Of a DNA stretch of 6,591 nt, positions 1 to 4,852 are shown piece after piece. Both the position numbers and the translations under genes were made by a program. Under the pieces are notes generated by a model. It ran no database searches. It saw only the letters and a program-made list of their open reading frames with translations, and was not told the origin of the DNA. This DNA comes from Lachnospiraceae bacterium UBA1267. GTDB taxonomy: Bacteria; Bacillota; Clostridia; Lachnospirales; Lachnospiraceae. The stretch covers positions 461 through 7,051 of the forward strand of contig DBVJ01000006.1 in assembly GCA_002308115.1 (NCBI GenBank). Reading direction: 5' to 3'. Every line of letters starts with the position of its first letter. Position 1 is the first letter of the stretch.

Positions 1-90
1 GGCACGCGGATCCTGCGCACCGAGACCGCCGGCATGGCCGCGATCGCCGCCCTGATGGCCCTGTGCGGGGAGATGGAGGTGACAGCTTGA
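1..90 (+). CDS. rsmE: RsmE, 16S rRNA (uracil-1498-N3)-methyltransferase, C-terminal end only
   Basis: Only the last 29 codons and the TGA stop are present; the rest lies upstream of the window. The peptide begins GTRILRTETAGMAAIAAL, which matches the conserved C-terminal signature of RsmE (usually LGxRILRTETA followed by an alanine-rich helix). In this SPOUT-fold family the segment belongs to the trefoil knot that binds S-adenosylmethionine. The family methylates N3 of U1498 in helix 44 of 16S rRNA, acting on the assembled 30S subunit. Its stop codon (88-90) overlaps the TTG start of mtaB, so the two genes are probably co-transcribed and translationally coupled. The rsmE-mtaB pair is common in Firmicutes, which supports the call despite the short fragment. 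The family call is confident; nothing can be said about the intactness of the missing part. Confidence 0.88.
   Translation, partial: GTRILRTETAGMAAIAALMALCGEMEVTA
75..80 (+). promoter_or_regulatory. Ribosome binding site that selects the TTG start of mtaB
   Basis: GGAGGT lies six bases upstream of TTG at 87-89, a near-ideal Shine-Dalgarno spacing. The alternative in-frame GTG at 63 has no comparable purine-rich site in front of it and would add eight residues (MRGDGGDS) unlike the family N-terminus. The site lies inside the rsmE coding region. Confidence 0.8.
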
Positions 91-1385
91 GCCGGACCGT
101 GGCGTTCCATACCCTCGGCTGCAAGGTCAACCAGTACGAGACCGAGGTCATGGAAAATGAATCGTTAGGCGCAGGTGCCGAGATCGTCCCCTTTACGGAC
201 GAAGCGGACATTTACGTCGTCAACACCTGCACGGTCACAAACATTGCGGACCGCAAGTCCAGGCAGATGCTGCACCGCGCGCGGAAGCTTGCGCCGAAAG
301 CCGTGATCGTTGCGGCGGGCTGCTATACGGAGACCGGAGACAAGGCGGCGCTGTACGCGTCCGGCGTGGATCTGGTGCTGGGCAACGAGCGGAAGAAAGA
401 CTTTGTCGAGACGCTTTCCGCCTTTCTCAAGGAGAAGAAACTGCCGGAGAACCCGGACATCAACAAGGTTCAGGGCTACCGTCCGGAGTTTCTGACAACG
501 GTGCATGAACATACCCGCGCGGAACTGAAGGTGCAGGATGGCTGCAATGAATTCTGCAGTTACTGCCTGATCCCCTACGCCCGCGGACGGATCCGCTCCA
601 AGGCGCCGGAAGCGGTTCTCGAGGAGATCCGGGCGCTTACGGCGAACGGCATCCGGGAGTTCGTCCTGACCGGGATCCATTTGTCCAGTTACGGAAAGGA
701 CCTTCCGGAAGAGGAAGACCTTCTTTCACTGATCCGCGCGGCGGCCGCGGTGCCGGGCGTGGAGAGGCTGCGTCTCGGTTCGCTGGAGCCCAGAGTCGTG
801 ACCGAAACATTTGCCCGGGAACTTTCGAAGATCCCGGAGATCTGCCCGCATTTCCACCTGTCGCTCCAGAGCGGCTCGGCATCGGTCCTCCGCCGGATGA
901 ACCGGAAATACACACCCGACGAGTACAGGGAGGCGCTCCGGCTTCTCAGGGAGGCTTTTGACTGCCCCGCCATCACCACGGACGTCATCGTGGGTTTCCC
1001 AAAGGAGAACGAGGAAGAGTTCCGGGAGAGCCTGGAATTCGTCCGTGAAGCCGGTTTTTACGAGCTGCACGTCTTTCAGTATTCCCGCCGGAAAGGGACT
1101 GCAGCGGACCGCATGAGCGGCCAGGTGCCGGATGAGATCAAGAAAAGAAGAAGCGCGGAAATGATCGCCCTCGGCGAGGAAATGTCCGAAACCTACCGCC
1201 GGAATTTCCTGGGCCGCATGGCGGAAGCGCTCGCGGAAGAGCCGGATCCGGACCATCCGGGCTTCTTTGGGGGCTACACACGCGAATACATCCGTGTGCG
1301 GATGAAAGCGGATGAGGCGGGCGAGATCGTCCGCGGCAGACTGAAACTTCTTCACGGTTCTTATGCCGTTGAGACGGAAAAATGA
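87..1385 (+). CDS. mtaB: MtaB, tRNA t6A37 C2-methylthiotransferase (radical SAM)
   Basis: The enzyme adds a methylthio group to N6-threonylcarbamoyladenosine at tRNA position 37, giving ms2t6A, which stabilises decoding of ANN codons. From the TTG start the protein is 432 residues, usual for the family. The N-terminal methylthiotransferase domain carries the three cluster cysteines C12 (LGCKVNQYETE), C48 (VNTCTVTNIADRKSRQ) and C79 (AAGCYTE). The radical SAM core has CNEFCSYC at C153, C157 and C160, followed by IPYARGR. The last 60 or so residues form a TRAM-like RNA-binding domain (FLGRMAEAL to the LHGSYAVE end). The LGCKVNQYETE and NIADRKSRQ signatures favour MtaB (B. subtilis YqeV) over MiaB or RimO. 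TTG is preferred over GTG at 63 because of the GGAGGT site and the TTGA overlap with rsmE. All catalytic cysteines are intact. No strong terminator follows. Confidence 0.95.
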   Translation: MSRTVAFHTLGCKVNQYETEVMENESLGAGAEIVPFTDEADIYVVNTCTVTNIADRKSRQMLHRARKLAPKAVIVAAGCYTETGDKAALYASGVDLVLGNERKKDFVETLSAFLKEKKLPENPDINKVQGYRPEFLTTVHEHTRAELKVQDGCNEFCSYCLIPYARGRIRSKAPEAVLEEIRALTANGIREFVLTGIHLSSYGKDLPEEEDLLSLIRAAAAVPGVERLRLGSLEPRVVTETFARELSKIPEICPHFHLSLQSGSASVLRRMNRKYTPDEYREALRLLREAFDCPAITTDVIVGFPKENEEEFRESLEFVREAGFYELHVFQYSRRKGTAADRMSGQVPDEIKKRRSAEMIALGEEMSETYRRNFLGRMAEALAEEPDPDHPGFFGGYTREYIRVRMKADEAGEIVRGRLKLLHGSYAVETEK

Positions 1386-1468
1386 TGCGGATTGGATGAA
1401 AAAACCGGCTTCCGGCATATATTTTCTAAAAAAACTTTCCTAAAAAATGTGAAGAATCTGCGAAATGC

Positions 1469-1497
1469 TTGAAAAGCTTGATGTGTACTGGTAAAAT
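1469..1497 (+). promoter_or_regulatory. Sigma-A type promoter for the ireB-ruvX-DUF1292-rnj operon
   Basis: The -35 box is TTGAAA (1469-1474), then a 17-bp spacer, then -10 TAAAAT (1492-1497). TG at 1489-1490 gives an extended -10 (TGGTAAAAT). Each box differs from consensus at one position and the spacing is optimal. Transcription should start near 1503-1506, leaving a leader of about 45 bases before the ireB ATG. A dyad GCTT-GAA-AAGC (1467-1477) overlaps the -35 box. Confidence 0.8.
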
Positions 1498-1509
1498 AAG
1501 CCTACTGGT
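1486..1509 (+). repeat. TACTGGT direct repeat flanking the -10 box
   Basis: TACTGGT occurs at 1486-1492 and again at 1503-1509, 17 bp start to start. The copies bracket the -10 hexamer and the predicted transcription start. The placement would suit an operator, but a seven-base repeat can arise by chance and I do not recognise it as a known regulator site. Confidence 0.35.
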
Positions 1510-1538
1510 GAGCGAAACTCTATAACATGTGACAGCAC

Positions 1539-1544
1539 AAGGAG
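1539..1544 (+). promoter_or_regulatory. Ribosome binding site that selects the ATG of ireB
   Basis: AAGGAG ends five bases before ATG at 1550-1552. It rules out the upstream in-frame GTG at 1529, which would put the Shine-Dalgarno site inside the coding sequence and add seven residues absent from the family. Confidence 0.8.
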
Positions 1545-1549
1545 TAACT

Positions 1550-1822
1550 ATGGGCAACCTGAACCATACACAATTGATTCGTATTCCTGATCCCGCGGAG
1601 AACCTGGATCCGACCATGGATGCGGCGGCGGTGCTCCGCGAAGTATACGGCGCGCTGAAAGAGAAGGGCTACAACCCGGAACTGCAGATCGTCGGATACA
1701 TCATGTCAGGCGACCCGACTTACATCACCAATCATAAGAATGCCCGCGCACTGGTCATGAAGGTGGAGAGGGACGAGCTTCTGTCGGAACTCGTGCATCA
1801 CTATCTCGAGACGAAACTGTGA
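1550..1822 (+). CDS. ireB: IreB/ReoM family regulatory phosphoprotein (UPF0297, YrzL)
   Basis: This 90-residue cytoplasmic protein has the family core almost intact: [28 protein letters not shown] at about 29-56, [28 protein letters not shown] at 59-86. In Enterococcus faecalis (IreB) and Listeria (ReoM) the homologue is phosphorylated near its N-terminus by a PASTA-domain Ser/Thr kinase. In Listeria this controls ClpCP-dependent breakdown of MurA, and so peptidoglycan synthesis and beta-lactam tolerance. Here Thr7 is present, matching the ReoM phosphosite, while position 4 is Leu where E. faecalis IreB has a second Thr. The N-terminal segment (residues 8-24) is the least conserved part. It is the first gene after the promoter and overlaps ruvX by GTGA. 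The family assignment is firm; the regulatory role is inherited from homologues. Confidence 0.94.
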   Translation: MGNLNHTQLIRIPDPAENLDPTMDAAAVLREVYGALKEKGYNPELQIVGYIMSGDPTYITNHKNARALVMKVERDELLSELVHHYLETKL

Positions 1823-2265
1823 ACGGGCGCGTGATCGGGCTGGACTACGGTTCCCGTACGGTGGGGGTCTCTGTAACGGACGCCCTCGGGATCACTGTGC
1901 AGCCTTTGGAAACGATCACCCGGAAGGAAGAGAATAAGCTCAGGCGGACGTGTGCCCGCGTGGAGCAGATCATAAAGGAGCTGGGAGTCACGGAGATCGT
2001 CGTGGGACTTCCGCTCCATCTGAACGGAGAAGAATCAGCGAGTTCCGCAAAGGCGCAGGCATTCGGAGAAATGCTTCATCGCCGGACGGGACTGGATGTG
2101 CATTATCAGGACGAGCGTCTGACGACGGTGGAGGCGGATGAGATCCTCGAGGAGACGGGCGTTCAGGCAAAGGACCGGAAGACGTATATCGACGCGGTGG
2201 CGGCAAGCCTGATCCTGGAAGATTTCCTGGCGGCACGCGCGCGCCGTGAGAAGAAGGATCCGTAA
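1819..2265 (+). CDS. ruvX: RuvX/YqgF, putative pre-16S rRNA nuclease (Holliday junction resolvase-like)
   Basis: The 148-residue protein is a complete RNase H-fold YqgF nuclease (B. subtilis YrrK). Motifs in order: [18 protein letters not shown] with acidic D9, [11 protein letters not shown] (60-70), [10 protein letters not shown] (98-107), and [15 protein letters not shown] with D125. D9, the DER acidic residues and D125 match the metal-binding and catalytic positions. E. coli YqgF is needed for 5'-end maturation of 16S rRNA; the older name RuvX reflects resemblance to Holliday junction resolvases. The GTG start overlaps the ireB stop (GTGA, 1819-1822). No good ribosome binding site precedes it, so translation probably depends on ribosomes finishing ireB. 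The basic tail RARREKK may help bind nucleic acid. Neighbours on both sides match the conserved yrzL-yrrK-yrzB order. Confidence 0.95.
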   Translation: MNGRVIGLDYGSRTVGVSVTDALGITVQPLETITRKEENKLRRTCARVEQIIKELGVTEIVVGLPLHLNGEESASSAKAQAFGEMLHRRTGLDVHYQDERLTTVEADEILEETGVQAKDRKTYIDAVAASLILEDFLAARARREKKDP

Positions 2266-2286
2266 GACAGTTCAGACGCATATCCC

Positions 2287-2293
2287 GGGGAGG
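2287..2293 (+). promoter_or_regulatory. Ribosome binding site of the DUF1292 gene, with two adjacent ATG codons
   Basis: GGGGAGG is followed four bases later by ATG at 2298 and seven bases later by a second ATG at 2301. The spacing favours 2301, so the true start may be one codon downstream of the one given; the product differs only by the first methionine. Confidence 0.65.
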
Positions 2294-2297
2294 CAGG

Positions 2298-2561
2298 ATG
2301 ATGGAGACGGAAAAGATCGTATTTACGACGGATGACGGCGAGGAGATCCTCCTGTATGTCATTGAGCAGACACGCATTTCAGGCGTGAATTATCTTCTCG
2401 TTTCGGAAAGCGAAGACGAGGAGGCGGAATGCGTCATTCTCCGCGACACTTCGACCGATGCGGATGCCGAGGCTTCCTACGAGATCGTGGAAGACGACGA
2501 TACGCTGACCGCGGTGGCCGGTGTGTTCAGGGAACTTCTGGAGGACACCGACTTGAAATGA
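2298..2561 (+). CDS. DUF1292 family protein (YrzB-like), function unknown
   Basis: This small acidic protein of 87 residues (86 from the second ATG) is a DUF1292 member. The family pattern is visible: an opening strand ending in the acidic turn TDDGEE, then hydrophobic YVIEQTRISGVNYLLVSE, then acidic SEDEEAECVILRD, then the C-terminal VAGVFRELLED helix. It contains no cysteine motif, signal peptide or membrane segment. No biochemical role is established for the family that I can name. Its steady position between ruvX and either rnj or mltG in Firmicutes suggests a link to RNA metabolism or envelope genes, but that is guilt by association. A good ribosome binding site precedes it, 32 bp after ruvX. 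Its stop overlaps an ATG (ATGA, 2558-2561) that opens a possible small ORF. Confidence 0.88.
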   Translation: MMETEKIVFTTDDGEEILLYVIEQTRISGVNYLLVSESEDEEAECVILRDTSTDADAEASYEIVEDDDTLTAVAGVFRELLEDTDLK

Positions 2562-2668
2562 AGCGGACGGGCGGTTTGCGCCCGGTCCCCTATCGTGCAG
2601 ATTTCCGGCCAATGGCCGATCAGATGATAAAGGAGCGTTATGCCAAGAGCGAAGAAAAACATTTATGA
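2558..2668 (+). CDS. Possible 36-residue small ORF in the rnj leader (unrecognised)
   Basis: An ATG at 2558 overlaps the DUF1292 stop as ATGA and opens a 36-codon frame, beginning MKRTGGLRPVPYRADF, that ends 29 bases inside rnj. The peptide is basic and arginine-rich in its first half. I recognise no family. The nearest Shine-Dalgarno-like sequence, GGAGG at 2540-2544, is 13 bases from the ATG, longer than ideal. Frames of this length arise easily in GC-rich DNA, and ATGA forms whenever a codon ending in A precedes TGA, so it may be noise. If translated, ribosomes would cross both leader hairpins and the rnj start, which is its only argument for function. Confidence 0.22.
   Translation: MKRTGGLRPVPYRADFRPMADQMIKERYAKSEEKHL
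2565..2618 (+). promoter_or_regulatory. Two hairpins in the leader between DUF1292 and rnj
   Basis: The first hairpin pairs GGACGGGCG (2565-2573) with CGCCC-G-GTCC (2579-2588), nine base pairs with one bulged G and a GTTTG loop. The second pairs CGGCC (2606-2610) with GGCCG (2614-2618) across AAT. Neither is followed by a U-run, so they do not look like terminators. They lie just upstream of the rnj Shine-Dalgarno site (AAAGGAG, 2629-2635) and could affect rnj mRNA stability or translation; that role is inference. Confidence 0.4.
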
Positions 2669-4331
2669 CAACGTAAGCCCGAGGATCGTGAAAGTGATCC
2701 CGCTCGGCGGCCTGGAACAGATCGGAATGAACATGACCGTGTTCGAATACGGCCAGAGTCTCATCGTCGTGGACGCGGGACTCGCCTTCCCCGGCGGCAA
2801 TATGCCCGGCGTGGACTTTGTTCTTCCGGACATCACCTATCTGAAGGAGAACCAGGACCGCATCAAAGGCTTCTTCTTTACCCACGGACATGAAGACCAT
2901 ATCGGCGCCGTGCCTTATGTGCTCAAAGAGGTCAACGCGCCGATGTACGGCACAAAGCTTACGATGGCCCTCATCGAGAGCAAACTGGAAGAGCGCGAGA
3001 TGAAGGACATCGCAGAGATCCACGTCGTCCAGTTCGGAGACGTCATTGATGCCGGGGATTTCACCGTGGAATTCATCCGCATCAACCATTCTATTCCGGA
3101 TGCCTGCGCGCTGGCGCTTCGTTCCCCGGCGGGCACGATCCTCCACACCGGCGACTTCAAAGTGGACTTTTCGCCCATCGTCGGCGAGTCGGCGGACCTT
3201 CAGCGTCTTGCGGAGATCGGAAAGGAAGGCGTTCTCGCGCTGCTTTCGGATTCGACGAACGCGCTCCGGCCGGCTTACACGCCTTCGGAGCAACTCGTCC
3301 GCGGGACCTTCGACTCCATTTTCTCTTCCAACAAGGAATCCAGGATCCTGGTGGCCACTTTCGCCTCCAACCTGAACCGTGTGCAGCTGGTCATCGACTC
3401 GGCCGCGAAATTCGGACGGAAGGTCGCGATCGAAGGCCGTTCCATGGTCAATGCGATCGAGATCGCCCGCCAGCTCGGCTACATCCGTTTCCCGGACAAT
3501 GTGCTGGTGGACATTGAAACGGTCAACAACTATCCGGATTCGGAAATGTGCATCCTGATGACCGGGTCTCAGGGAGAGGCCATGGCGGCGCTTTCCAGAG
3601 TCGCGAACGGTCAGCACCGCAAGATCTCCATCACGCCGAATGATACCGTTGTCTTCAGCTCGACGCCGATCCCCGGCAATGAGAAGGCGGTCTCCGACCT
3701 GATCAATGAGATCGCAAAGCGCGGCGCGGCGGTCCAGAACAAGGCGACCCACGTCTCCGGACACGCCTGCGAAGAAGAACTGAAACTGATCTACGCGCTC
3801 ACGAACCCCATGTACGCGGTGCCGGTCCACGGCGAATTCCGCCACAGGCAGGCGAACGCGAAGATCGCGGAGATCATGTCCGTCCCGAAAGACCATGTCA
3901 TTCTGATCAATTCAGGCGACATTCTGGAGCTCTCGAAAGAATCGGCCGCGGTAACCGGAGAAGTGCCGCACGGCGGCGTCATGGTGGACGGCCTCGGCAT
4001 CGGCGACGTCGGGAATATCGTGCTTAGAGACCGCCAGAATCTTGCGGAAGAAGGCATCATCATCGTCGCAATGTCCGTCAGTAGAAGCACCGGCCAGCTC
4101 CTTGCGGGACCCGAACTCATTTCCCGCGGATTCGTCTATGTGCGGGAGTCCGTGGACCTGATGGAAGGCGCAAGAAAGGCTGCCCAGGAGGCCGCGGAAC
4201 GCTGCCTCGGCATGAAGATGACCGACTGGGGCCGCATCAAGACGGAGGTCCGGGAAGCCCTCGGCTCCTATGTATGGCGTACGGTGGAAAGAAATCCGGT
4301 GATCATTCCGATCATCATGGAGATCAGCTGA
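2640..4331 (+). CDS. rnj: Ribonuclease J (metallo-beta-lactamase/beta-CASP nuclease)
   Basis: RNase J is a dual 5'-to-3' exoribonuclease and endoribonuclease that drives mRNA decay and 16S rRNA maturation in Firmicutes. The 563-residue product is full length. The N-terminal beta-lactamase region has THGHEDHIG with H82, H84, D86 and H87, then H150 (NHSIPD) and D172 (LHTGDFKVD), the two-zinc ligand set. The beta-CASP insert includes LLSDSTNALRP, ATFASNLNRVQ, EGRSMVNAIEIARQLGYI and MTGSQGEAMAALSR. HVSGHACEEE (H371, H375) and VHGEFRH (H397) complete the active site. The C-terminal domain ends in the conserved IPIIMEI. Asn246 occupies the position of the histidine in the FASNIHR segment of B. subtilis RNase J1. 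The start follows AAAGGAG with a short four-base gap. The family is certain; whether it acts more like J1 or J2 cannot be told, though intact metal ligands favour an active enzyme. Confidence 0.97.
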   Translation: MPRAKKNIYDNVSPRIVKVIPLGGLEQIGMNMTVFEYGQSLIVVDAGLAFPGGNMPGVDFVLPDITYLKENQDRIKGFFFTHGHEDHIGAVPYVLKEVNAPMYGTKLTMALIESKLEEREMKDIAEIHVVQFGDVIDAGDFTVEFIRINHSIPDACALALRSPAGTILHTGDFKVDFSPIVGESADLQRLAEIGKEGVLALLSDSTNALRPAYTPSEQLVRGTFDSIFSSNKESRILVATFASNLNRVQLVIDSAAKFGRKVAIEGRSMVNAIEIARQLGYIRFPDNVLVDIETVNNYPDSEMCILMTGSQGEAMAALSRVANGQHRKISITPNDTVVFSSTPIPGNEKAVSDLINEIAKRGAAVQNKATHVSGHACEEELKLIYALTNPMYAVPVHGEFRHRQANAKIAEIMSVPKDHVILINSGDILELSKESAAVTGEVPHGGVMVDGLGIGDVGNIVLRDRQNLAEEGIIIVAMSVSRSTGQLLAGPELISRGFVYVRESVDLMEGARKAAQEAAERCLGMKMTDWGRIKTEVREALGSYVWRTVERNPVIIPIIMEIS

Positions 4332-4340
4332 TCTGATACG

Positions 4341-4745
4341 ATGGAAAAAAGAAAAGCTCAAAAACAGGAACGGCCAAAGCAAAAACAGGACGCGTTCCAT
4401 TATCTGAAATTCGCAATCATGGTGCTGTTTATCGCCATGGTCGCGCTGCTTGCCGTCTTCGGCTATCGTTTTGGCCAGGCGCTGTTCAGCGACGAGGCCG
4501 TTTCCGAGCCCGGAAAAGGCGTTGAATACACGCTTCAGGTCGAACCCAGAGAAAGCGTTCTCACGATCGGAACGGACCTCAGAGAGCACGGGATCATCCG
4601 CTCTGCCGCGGTATTCTTCATCCAGTCCAGGCTGTACAGCCTGAAGATCGACCCCGGCACCTACAAGGTCAGTTCGGATCAGTCCTCCAAAGCGATACTC
4701 CGTATGCTGAACCAGAAGTACGAGGAAAACCGGCGAAAGCAATAG
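4341..4745 (+). CDS. Short MltG/YceG-like membrane protein lacking the catalytic domain
   Basis: The 134-residue protein has a basic lysine/glutamine-rich cytoplasmic start (1-19), one membrane helix (about 21-43, FAIMVLFIAMVALLAVFGY), then an extracytoplasmic domain. That domain resembles the LysM-like N-terminal part of MltG/YceG: YTLQVEPRESVLTIGTDLREHGIIRSAAVFFIQSRL, then IDPGTYKVSSDQSSKAILRMLNQ. Full MltG is roughly 330-380 residues and carries its catalytic glutamate in a C-terminal transglycosylase domain that is absent here. The gene ends 33 bp before a terminator, so no missing half follows in another frame. It occupies the position mltG (yrrL) has in related operons. It starts nine bases after the rnj stop without a clear ribosome binding site, suggesting coupling. 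It may bind peptidoglycan or partner proteins instead of cutting glycan; that is inference. The alternative is an unrelated single-pass envelope protein. Confidence 0.72.
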   Translation: MEKRKAQKQERPKQKQDAFHYLKFAIMVLFIAMVALLAVFGYRFGQALFSDEAVSEPGKGVEYTLQVEPRESVLTIGTDLREHGIIRSAAVFFIQSRLYSLKIDPGTYKVSSDQSSKAILRMLNQKYEENRRKQ

Positions 4746-4777
4746 AAAAGACACAGCGGCCTCAGGGCAGCTTTCTT

Positions 4778-4810
4778 CCGGCCGGGTACTGAGCGGCCGG
4801 TTCATTTTTT
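4778..4810 (+). terminator. Rho-independent terminator of the ireB-rnj operon
   Basis: CCGGCCG (4778-4784) pairs with CGGCCGG (4794-4800), seven GC pairs around a nine-base loop, followed at once by TTCATTTTTT. It lies 33 bp after the MltG-like gene and 42 bp before the M16C peptidase start. An upstream segment (4758-4765, GGCCTCAG) can pair with part of the loop and the 3' arm, an alternative fold. Confidence 0.85.
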
Positions 4811-4852
4811 GAAAGACCCTTTTGGGACCTTCCCGTAAAGAGAGGAAAGACC

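Larger units (their letters stand above)
1386..1549 (+). other. AT-rich intergenic region between mtaB and ireB
   Basis: This 164-bp gap is visibly richer in A and T than the coding DNA around it. It holds two similar A-tracts (CTAAAAAAA at 1426-1434 and CCTAAAAAA at 1439-1447, start to start about 14 bp), the ireB promoter at 1469-1497, and an untranslated leader of roughly 45 bases ending in AAGGAG. A short CCGG-CTT-CCGG element at about 1405-1415 is too weak to call a terminator for mtaB. No ORF or RNA gene is recognisable here. The A-tracts sit upstream of the -35 box, where an UP element would lie. Confidence 0.6.

Noticed and set aside
63..86. GTG at 63 as the mtaB start
   Set aside because: It lacks a ribosome binding site and adds eight non-family residues, whereas TTG at 87 has GGAGGT at ideal spacing and the TTGA overlap.
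726..1418. A 230-codon open frame on the - strand opposite mtaB
   Set aside because: It overlaps the radical SAM and TRAM coding regions fully and shows no motifs of its own.
1403..1427. Possible terminator after mtaB (CCGG-CTT-CCGG followed by ATATTTT)
   Set aside because: The stem is only four pairs and the T-run is offset and interrupted, too weak to support a terminator call.
1529..1549. GTG at 1529 as the ireB start
   Set aside because: It would place the AAGGAG site inside the gene and extend the protein beyond the family N-terminus.
2379..3896. A 505-codon open frame on the - strand opposite rnj
   Set aside because: It is antisense to an unmistakable RNase J, extends into the DUF1292 gene, has no recognisable motifs, and is a product of GC-rich codon bias.
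3912..4805. A 297-codon open frame on the - strand across the rnj 3' end and the MltG-like gene
   Set aside because: It runs antisense through two supported genes and the terminator stem, and the peptide shows no family features.
4817..4834. Small dyads CCC-TTTT-GGG and GGGA-CCT-TCCC before the M16C gene
   Set aside because: They are three to four pairs each, mutually exclusive, and expected by chance.
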